Below, piece by piece: positions 57,429 to 64,000 of a stretch of DNA of 64,000 nt. The stretch is taken from the NCBI GenBank assembly GCA_964545855.1, contig CAZJHD010000022.1:5568-69567 (forward strand), read 5' to 3'. Below the pieces are notes generated by a model. That model had not been told where the DNA came from. It ran no database searches and saw only the letters and a program-made list of their open reading frames with translations. The translations under genes and the position numbers were made by a program. Positions within the stretch are counted from its first letter, which is position 1; the number at the start of each line of letters is the position of its first letter. The DNA is from CAZJHD01 sp964545855. Its GTDB lineage: Bacteria > Planctomycetota > UBA1135 > JACQFD01.

Positions 57429-60400
57429 ATGCCGCCGCAAACCCGCTTTCGGCCGTTCCCCGACGACTACCTCGCCCATCCGGATGCGGCCGAGCGCCGG
57501 GTCCTCGACTTCTGGAGTCGGACCGGCGTCTTCGCGCAGCAGCAGTCGCGCCGCGCGGGAGCGGAGCCCTTCGTCTTCTACGAGGGGCCTCCCACGGCGA
57601 ACGGCCGTCCCGGCGTCCACCACGTCTTCAGCCGCGCCATCAAGGACACCGTCTGCCGGTTCCAGTGGGCGATGGGTCGCCGCGTCGAGCGGAAGGCCGG
57701 CTGGGACACGCACGGTCTGCCCGTGGAGCTCGAGGTGGAGAAGCGCCTCGGGATCAGCGGCAAGCGCCAGATCGAGCAGGATGTGGGCGTCGCACGATTC
57801 AACGAGGCCTGCCGCGAGAGCGTCTTCCAGTACCTCGCCGAATGGCGCTCGATCTCGGAGCGCATCGGCTACTGGCTCGACTACGACCATCCCTACGTCA
57901 CCTACCACGCCGCCTACGTCGAGTCCGTCTGGTGGCTCATCTCGCGCTTCGCGGCGCATGGCCTGCTCGAGAAGCGCCTCAAGGTGGTTCCCTACTGTCC
58001 CCGGTGCGGCACGGGGCTCTCGAGCCACGAGGTGGGACAGGGGTACCGCGATGTGCAGGACCCCTCGGTGACGATCCGGCTGCCGCTCGCCGACGACGCA
58101 TCCACGTCGCTGCTGGTCTGGACCACGACGCCCTGGACTCTGCCGAGCAACGCGGGAGCCGCCGTGCATCCCGACTTCGAGTACGTGCGCGCGCGATCCG
58201 CGGCGCACCCGGGCGAGTCCTTCTGGCTCGCACGCGAGCGTCTTCCGCACGTGCTGCCCGATGGAGAGATCCTCGAGACGAAGAAGGGGCGCGAGCTGGT
58301 GGGCATGCGCTATGTCGCGCCTTTCCCAGACATCGGCGCTCCCGACCTCAGAACGGTGCGGCCGGAGGGAGGATCCGCGGCGCTACATCGGGTGTTCGCC
58401 GGGGACTTCGTCACGTCGGAGGACGGCACCGGCGTGGTGCACATGGCTCCGTGCTACGGCGCCGACGACCACGTGCTCGGGACGCGCGAAGGCCTGCCGG
58501 TGCTGGCGGCCGTGGGGCGGGACGGGCGCTTCGCGGTCTCCGTCGGCGACGTGGCCGCGGGGACGTTCTTCAAGGAAGCGGATTCGAAGCTGATCGCCCA
58601 GCTGAAGCAGAGCGGTCGCCTGTTCACGCGCACGACGGTCCAGCACAGCTATCCGTTCTGCTGGCGCTGCGACACGGCCCTCCTCTACTTCGCGACGCCC
58701 TCCTGGTTCCTGCGCACGACGGCCTATGGCGCGGCCATGGTGGAGGAGAACCGCCGAATCCGTTGGGTGCCGCCGGAGATCGGGAGCGGCCGATTCGGCG
58801 AGTGGCTCGCCGGCAACGTGGACTGGGCGCTGTCGCGCGATCGGTATTGGGGAACGCCGCTCCCCGTCTGGGAGTGCGCCGCGTGCGAGGCGTTCCAAGT
58901 GGTCGACTCCTTCGCGACGTTGCGGCAGCGATCGCTCGATCCGATCCCCGAGGAGATCGATCCCCACCGTCCGGGGATCGACGCGATCCGGCTGCGCTGC
59001 GACCGATGCGGAGGCGCCGCGACGCGGAGTCCGGCCGTGGTCGACTGCTGGTTCGACTCGGGCGCGATGCCGTTCGCGCAGCATGGTTGGCCGTTCACGG
59101 CCGAGTCGCGCCGAGCGGTCGCCGATCAGTTCCCCGCAGCCTTCATCGCCGAGGGTCTCGATCAGACGCGCGGCTGGTTCTACACGCTCCACGCGATCGC
59201 GACCTTCCTGACCCGAGTGGACCGAAACCGAGCGTTCGGGGGCGAGCCGATCCCGCTCCCCGAGTCGGGCGCCTATCGGGCCTGTATCGTGAATGGCCTC
59301 GTGCTCGATGCGAGCGGGCGCAAAATGAGCAAGCGCCTCGGCAATGCGGTGGACCCCTTCGAAGCCGTGGCGAAGCATGGCGCCGATGCCGTGCGACTCC
59401 TGCTGCTCGGCTCGGGCGCCCTCCACACGGACCGTCGATTCGACGCCGATGCGCTGACCTCGCTGCGCCGACAGACGATCCTCCCGCTCGTGAACTGCGT
59501 CCAGTTCTTCGCCACCTATGCGAACGAGGTGGAGTTCGGGGGCACCGCATTGGTGCATGCGACGAACGCCCCGCTCCTCGACCGCTGGATCCGGTCGCGC
59601 GCCGCATCGCTCGCTCGCTCCGTGGGCGATCGACTCACCTCCTTCGACCTACCGGGCGCTCTTCTGGCGATCGGCGCTTTCGGCGAGTCGGAGCTCTCGA
59701 ACTGGTACGTGCGGAGGAGCAGGAGGCGATTCCAATCGGGATCGCTCTCCGATCGCGCCGCGGGTCTGGCGACGCTCCAGCACGTCCTGCGCGTCGTCGC
59801 GCGGTGTCTCGCGCCCTTCGCGCCCTTCGCTGCGGAATTGATCTGGCACCGCACCCACGGGGATTCCGAGGGATGCGCATCGGTGCATCTCCAGGACTTC
59901 CCCCTGCGAGACGCCGAACATGGAGCCGATCTGGATCTCGGGCTGGAGGCGGCGATGGGGCACGCGCTCGTCGTCGCCCGGCTCGCGCGCGCGATTCGCG
60001 AGAAGAACCGGATCCGGAACACGGTGCCGCTCGAGCGGATCGACGTCTTCGTTCCCTCTCTCGACGATGGAGCCCGTCGTTTCCTCGCTGCCGTCGAGGA
60101 GGCCGTGCGCGAGGAGGTGAACGTGGACGATGTCCGAGTCCGCACGTTCACGGACGCGCTGGCGGGGGACTCCGTCGACCTCCGGCTCCGGGCGAAGCCG
60201 AATTTCCCCGTGCTCGGGAAGCGCGCGGGGAAGGCCATGCGAGCGCTGCAGCGCGCGATCGAGGGATTGGACGCCGCTCGGATCGTCGTCCTGATGGAGG
60301 GAGGCAACGTGACGGTCGAGGTCGAAGGGACACCGTTCGATCTCGGGCCCGGCGACGTCGTGGTTTCGGCCGAGGTTCCTGGAGATCGGGCCTGCGACTC

Positions 60401-60728
60401 GGACGGCGGCATCACCGTGAGCCTGAGCGTGTGCATCAGCGACGAAGCGATCGATCGGGCGCTCGCGCGCGAGCTCGCGAGCGCGGTGAACCAAGCCCGT
60501 CGGGACCGCGGATTCCAGCTCTCGGATCGCTGCCGAGTCGTCGTTCGCGCAGACGAGCCGGGGAATCGCGTGCATCGCGGAGTTGGTGCCGGAGAGCCCC
60601 GTGCGAGCTGGCTGCAGGACGTGCGCGCGAATTCCCTGGAGCTGCGGGATGGCCCCGGGACGGACTCCTGGATCGAGGCCCCGTTGCTGGAGGGACACGT
60701 CGTCGGATTCCTCGTCGACCGGGTCTGA
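57429..60728 (+). CDS. ileS: Isoleucyl-tRNA synthetase (type 2 architecture)
   Basis: Charges tRNA-Ile. The 1099 residues fit the longer IleS2 class. The ATP motif is GPPTANGRPGVHHV (53-66), in which the first His of HIGH is replaced and the last retained; WTTTPWTLPSNAG marks the editing domain; zinc-binding pairs YCPRCG, CWRCD, CAAC and LRCDRCGG are present; and KMSKRLGN starts at Lys632. The C-terminal anticodon-binding region and a further domain rich in charged residues follow. The 74-bp upstream region gives no clear promoter. Identification is firm. Confidence 0.96.
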   Translation: MPPQTRFRPFPDDYLAHPDAAERRVLDFWSRTGVFAQQQSRRAGAEPFVFYEGPPTANGRPGVHHVFSRAIKDTVCRFQWAMGRRVERKAGWDTHGLPVELEVEKRLGISGKRQIEQDVGVARFNEACRESVFQYLAEWRSISERIGYWLDYDHPYVTYHAAYVESVWWLISRFAAHGLLEKRLKVVPYCPRCGTGLSSHEVGQGYRDVQDPSVTIRLPLADDASTSLLVWTTTPWTLPSNAGAAVHPDFEYVRARSAAHPGESFWLARERLPHVLPDGEILETKKGRELVGMRYVAPFPDIGAPDLRTVRPEGGSAALHRVFAGDFVTSEDGTGVVHMAPCYGADDHVLGTREGLPVLAAVGRDGRFAVSVGDVAAGTFFKEADSKLIAQLKQSGRLFTRTTVQHSYPFCWRCDTALLYFATPSWFLRTTAYGAAMVEENRRIRWVPPEIGSGRFGEWLAGNVDWALSRDRYWGTPLPVWECAACEAFQVVDSFATLRQRSLDPIPEEIDPHRPGIDAIRLRCDRCGGAATRSPAVVDCWFDSGAMPFAQHGWPFTAESRRAVADQFPAAFIAEGLDQTRGWFYTLHAIATFLTRVDRNRAFGGEPIPLPESGAYRACIVNGLVLDASGRKMSKRLGNAVDPFEAVAKHGADAVRLLLLGSGALHTDRRFDADALTSLRRQTILPLVNCVQFFATYANEVEFGGTALVHATNAPLLDRWIRSRAASLARSVGDRLTSFDLPGALLAIGAFGESELSNWYVRRSRRRFQSGSLSDRAAGLATLQHVLRVVARCLAPFAPFAAELIWHRTHGDSEGCASVHLQDFPLRDAEHGADLDLGLEAAMGHALVVARLARAIREKNRIRNTVPLERIDVFVPSLDDGARRFLAAVEEAVREEVNVDDVRVRTFTDALAGDSVDLRLRAKPNFPVLGKRAGKAMRALQRAIEGLDAARIVVLMEGGNVTVEVEGTPFDLGPGDVVVSAEVPGDRACDSDGGITVSLSVCISDEAIDRALARELASAVNQARRDRGFQLSDRCRVVVRADEPGNRVHRGVGAGEPRASWLQDVRANSLELRDGPGTDSWIEAPLLEGHVVGFLVDRV

Positions 60729-61002
60729 GCCGACTCCGGACGCTGGGTGATCGCGGCGGATCCCCGGGGAAGGAATCGGAGCGCGCCTTGATTCGCAGCG
60801 GTGCGAGGCGGATGCTTCCTCCGCCCTCTGCGTCGTGCGTGATCAAGCGTTCACGCCGTCGAACCTATAAGAATGCAATGGGAACCATCCGTGCGCGGGA
60901 ACGACCGCGGCGAGGTTCCCACGTGAACCACGGGTTCACGGCACACGCTGCACGGCGAAGGTGGAGGGCAACGCTCTGCTCTTGCGGAGCGTTCTCGTTC
61001 TA
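60729..61002. other. Intergenic region with two stable hairpins, possible small RNA
   Basis: No convincing open frame. A TATAAG hexamer lies at about 60866, then a perfect 7-bp hairpin GTGAACC-ACG-GGTTCAC near 60922-60938, and the stem AACGCTC / GAGCGTT at 60970-60993 with the trailing CTCGTTCT. The order promoter-like box, hairpin, terminator-like hairpin would suit a small RNA, but it could simply be the end of the ileS transcript. Confidence 0.35.
60970..61001 (+). terminator. Probable intrinsic terminator downstream of ileS
   Basis: A 7-bp stem (AACGCTC at 60970-60976 with GAGCGTT at 60987-60993) is followed by the T-rich CTCGTTCT. It is one of the few structures in the window that resembles a classical terminator, although the T-tract is weak. 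Confidence 0.45.
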
Positions 61003-61165
61003 GCAGGCTGCTGAGAAACTCATTCGGGCTGCGCGCGGGCCTCGTCGCCGATCTCATCGGCGCGCCGTCCTCGACGTATCTCCCTGGATGCGCCTGCGGC
61101 GTCGCTCCTCGACCTCGACGACGATTCCTCGCGCTCGCCGTCGAAGCAGTTTCTCAGCAGCCTGC
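61003..61165. repeat. 163-bp MITE-like element with perfect 18-bp terminal inverted repeats
   Basis: The left end GCAGGCTGCTGAGAAACT (61003-61020) and the right end AGTTTCTCAGCAGCCTGC (61148-61165) are exact inverted complements. The 127-bp interior is GC-rich with no open frame. No clear target-site duplication flanks it (CTA on the left, GAG on the right). A diverged relative lies at 37834-37935. It ends 41 bp before the L,D-transpeptidase start. Confidence 0.8.
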
Positions 61166-61206
61166 GAGGGCCATTCGCCGCCAAGAACCGCCGAGAGGGA
61201 TCGAAC

Positions 61207-62286
61207 GTGCGCCGAGCGATTCTGCTGATGCTCTTCTTCGTGCTCCTCGGATCGGCCGGATACATGGTCGCCGGGAGATGGCTGCCGGCTCCGGAATCGA
61301 CTCACGAAGCTTCCGCAGCGGACGGTACCGTTCACGGGCACGAGACCGTAGCGCCGGGGTCCACGACGGATGGGCCGGGGCACTCCAGCGACGAGCGAAG
61401 CCAAGCGACCGGAGAACGTCTCGGGGCCGAGGCGACGAGCGCTCTCGGCGCGCCCCTTCAGGAGCCGTCGAACGCCTCGAGACCCGACTCCACGGCCGCC
61501 GGCTCGAGGAGCTCCGAGGAGTGGCTCGAGGAAGCGGACGCCGCCCAGCGCCGAGGCGAGGATCCGGCCGAGGCTCTTGCGCTGGGCCGCGCTCTCGAAG
61601 CGCATCTCGGAGGAATCGGCGCCGACGTCTTCGACGCCGCGGCTCCGATCCTCGAGCGTTTGCGCGTCGTGAACGAGAGAGTCTGGTACGACCGGCGCTC
61701 GAGCTATCGATCGCGCCTCGTCGATCCAGCGCCACTGACGCGCGTCGTGCGATCTCTGGGTCAGGAGTCTCCACCGATCCAGGCCGGGGTCGGGCTTCTC
61801 GCGCGCATGAACCGCCTCGCGAATCCGGACATCGTTCCCGGCGATCGGAAGCTCCGCGTGCCGATCGACTCGATTTCCATCACGGTCCGACGCAGCTCTT
61901 TCTCGATCTGCGTCAAGCTCGGAGAGCATGTGCTCGACGCGTTCCGTGCCGGCATCGGGAAGAGCGAGACGCCGACGCCAAGGGGGGCGTTCACGATCAC
62001 CGAGGTGCAGCATCTCGACCGATTCCAACGCGAGGCGACTCGTTGGGTGCGCCCCGAGGATGGCGCGGTCTTCTTTTACGGCGACTCCGGATTCCCCTTC
62101 GGCAAGCGGTTCCTCCGCTTCGCGGAGCCCTGGGAGAGCTTCGGCATCCACGGCACAGACACGGTCGACGCCATCGGGGCCGCGATCTCGCACGGCTGCG
62201 TTCGCATGAAGAACGCCGACGTCGAGAGCCTCGCTTCATGGATCGATCCAGGCGGACGATGCGCCGTGGCCGTTCGCATCGACTGA
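61207..62286 (+). CDS. L,D-transpeptidase (YkuD family)
   Basis: A 359-residue periplasmic enzyme that crosslinks peptidoglycan or attaches proteins to it. The N-terminal hydrophobic segment (ILLMLFFVLLGSAGYMV) is a signal anchor. Residues 30-110 are a Ser/Thr/Glu-rich linker. A helical region follows, with LVNPDI-like MNRLANPDIVPGDRKLRVP resembling a LysM-like motif, then the catalytic domain with TPRGAFTI, SFGIHGTD and AISHGCVRM, where Cys331 is the nucleophile. GTG start. Its presence shows 3-3 crosslinked peptidoglycan is possible in this organism. It is the last protein gene before the rRNA operon. Confidence 0.92.
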   Translation: MRRAILLMLFFVLLGSAGYMVAGRWLPAPESTHEASAADGTVHGHETVAPGSTTDGPGHSSDERSQATGERLGAEATSALGAPLQEPSNASRPDSTAAGSRSSEEWLEEADAAQRRGEDPAEALALGRALEAHLGGIGADVFDAAAPILERLRVVNERVWYDRRSSYRSRLVDPAPLTRVVRSLGQESPPIQAGVGLLARMNRLANPDIVPGDRKLRVPIDSISITVRRSSFSICVKLGEHVLDAFRAGIGKSETPTPRGAFTITEVQHLDRFQREATRWVRPEDGAVFFYGDSGFPFGKRFLRFAEPWESFGIHGTDTVDAIGAAISHGCVRMKNADVESLASWIDPGGRCAVAVRID

Positions 62287-62506
62287 GACGGGATCGACCG
62301 GGACGGGATCGCGCATCGCTGAGCGCAAGCGGGTTCGCCCTGCCCACCCTCGGGGTTCGAGTCGCGAGCCAGCCCCCCGGTGCCACTCCTCGAGCACCGC
62401 GGTCTCATCGAGGGCAGGGCAGCCATGCGCCGCCTCTCAAGATCGAATCCGCGGCTTCTCCGAAGGCGGCCGCATCGCAGAGGGCTGATTTCTTGCCGCA
62501 TGCCCC

Positions 62507-62534
62507 TTGACTCGAACCTGGCGGTCGATACCTT
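62507..62534 (+). promoter_or_regulatory. Candidate rRNA operon promoter
   Basis: TTGACT (62507-62512) resembles a -35 element, with TACCTT 16 nt later (62529-62534) as a weak -10. It lies about 380 bp before 16S and 120 bp before the boxA-like site, a normal layout for rRNA operons. Other promoters further upstream cannot be excluded. Confidence 0.35.
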
Positions 62535-62652
62535 CTCCGACCCGATTTGTCGGGAAGACGTCTCGAGCGCCTCGGCCGGTGCCTCGTCTCGACTTCGCTC
62601 GCGCGAAGTTCGAGCCGAGCCCGAGTTCGACCCACTCGACCCGTCCGGATAC

Positions 62653-62666
62653 TGATCTTTGAAAAC
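62653..62666 (+). promoter_or_regulatory. boxA-like antitermination site of the rRNA leader
   Basis: TGATCTTTGAAAAC is very close to the boxA consensus of rRNA operons (TGCTCTTTGAAAA type), where NusB and S10 bind to prevent early termination. It lies about 230 bp ahead of 16S and is followed by a small hairpin, matching the usual boxA context. Confidence 0.65.
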
Positions 62667-62886
62667 AAGGTTGGCCCTTTTGAGTTACCCGAGTGGGTAA
62701 TCTCTCACCTTCGCATTCGGCGCATAGAGGTCACTGACCTCGAGCGAGTCGAGTGAGAAGAGTGATTTAGTTAGAGCGCCCGACCCAAGAGCGCTGACAC
62801 GTGCGGTTTCTATTCATAGTGGCCGCGGCGGTCGGTTGCATAACAAGTCGGGACCAGTGCTAGGTAATCTAGTCCTTCAAGAAAAC

Positions 62887-64000
<1,114 letters not shown>

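Larger units (their letters stand above)
62287..62886. other. 600-bp region upstream of 16S: rRNA promoter and leader
   Basis: GC content drops across this stretch from the genome level to near 50%, as usual for an rRNA control region. It contains the promoter candidate at 62507, the boxA-like site at 62653, a TTACCC-GAGT-GGGTAA hairpin at 62685-62700, and leader sequence likely to pair with the 16S trailer for RNase III processing. A short open frame at 62380-62655 overlaps these signals and has no protein character, so I call no gene. Confidence 0.6.

Noticed and set aside
62380..62655. Short plus-strand open frame ahead of the rRNA operon
   Set aside because: Overlaps the promoter region, Arg/Ser-rich, no ribosome site and no family.

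Overview
The window looks like a piece of a high-GC (roughly 70% by eye) chromosome from a deep-branching member of the Planctomycetota, or at least of the PVC superphylum. The best evidence is the partial 16S rRNA gene at the right edge. Its 5' end, its V4 region and its 900-region (the block reading GGGGGCTCACACAAGCGG) are planctomycete-like. It nevertheless carries a perfect match to the general EUB338 probe site, where most planctomycetes differ. Many starts are GTG, several adjacent genes overlap by GTGA or ATGA, and I see no prophage, transposase, tRNA or CRISPR array.

Layout. 1-9209 (minus strand): a polytopic membrane glycosyltransferase-like protein, an M48 metalloprotease lipoprotein, an M28 peptidase, then glycogen synthesis (GlgA, a GH57 branching enzyme, and GlgC cut by the left edge). 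9290-13810 (plus): cyclodeaminase-like protein, GpmI, and the ergothioneine pair EgtB-EgtD, chained by 4-bp overlaps. 13905-20146: a second membrane glycosyltransferase, a GT2 enzyme, a radical SAM/SPASM protein and an SGNH hydrolase, probably a surface-glycan or lipid set. 20363-32292: a methyltransferase with an RGG-like tail, a second M28 peptidase, a large lipoprotein, a YgfZ/GcvT-like protein, a PcRGLX/YetA-like secreted polysaccharide-active protein, an alkyltransferase-like protein lacking the active-site cysteine, and a small lipoprotein.

32359-46535: a 40-bp tandem hairpin repeat, a geranylgeranyl-reductase-type oxidoreductase, two REC-HD-GYP regulators (with other genes between), an MscS channel, an NtrC-type regulator with an atypical Walker B, a dipeptidase, an unknown protein, acetate kinase plus phosphoketolase (a C5/C6 phosphoketolase to acetate shunt), and a mannose-1-phosphate guanylyltransferase-type enzyme. 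46621-57354: Nudix hydrolase and amidohydrolase, a hybrid-free sensor kinase, then nucleoside/RNA metabolism (HPRT, RluA-type synthase, TruD, MTA phosphorylase), a Tat-exported glycosylasparaginase and a DUF4149 membrane protein. 57429-64000: IleS, a structured intergenic region with a 163-bp inverted-repeat element, an L,D-transpeptidase, and the rRNA operon leader (boxA-like) with the start of 16S.

The most unusual signals are: three copies of a dispersed palindromic intergenic repeat; a MITE-like element with perfect 18-bp ends; a recurring TATGCT-type -10 box placed 7-9 nt before start codons (leaderless transcription); Arg/Gly-rich or basic C-terminal tails on four nucleic-acid/nucleotide enzymes; an MGMT-family protein with Thr at the cysteine position; and a sigma-54 activator without the Walker B glutamate. 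I do not see a multi-gene defence system or other clearly new operon; the novelty here is in individual protein variants and repeats.
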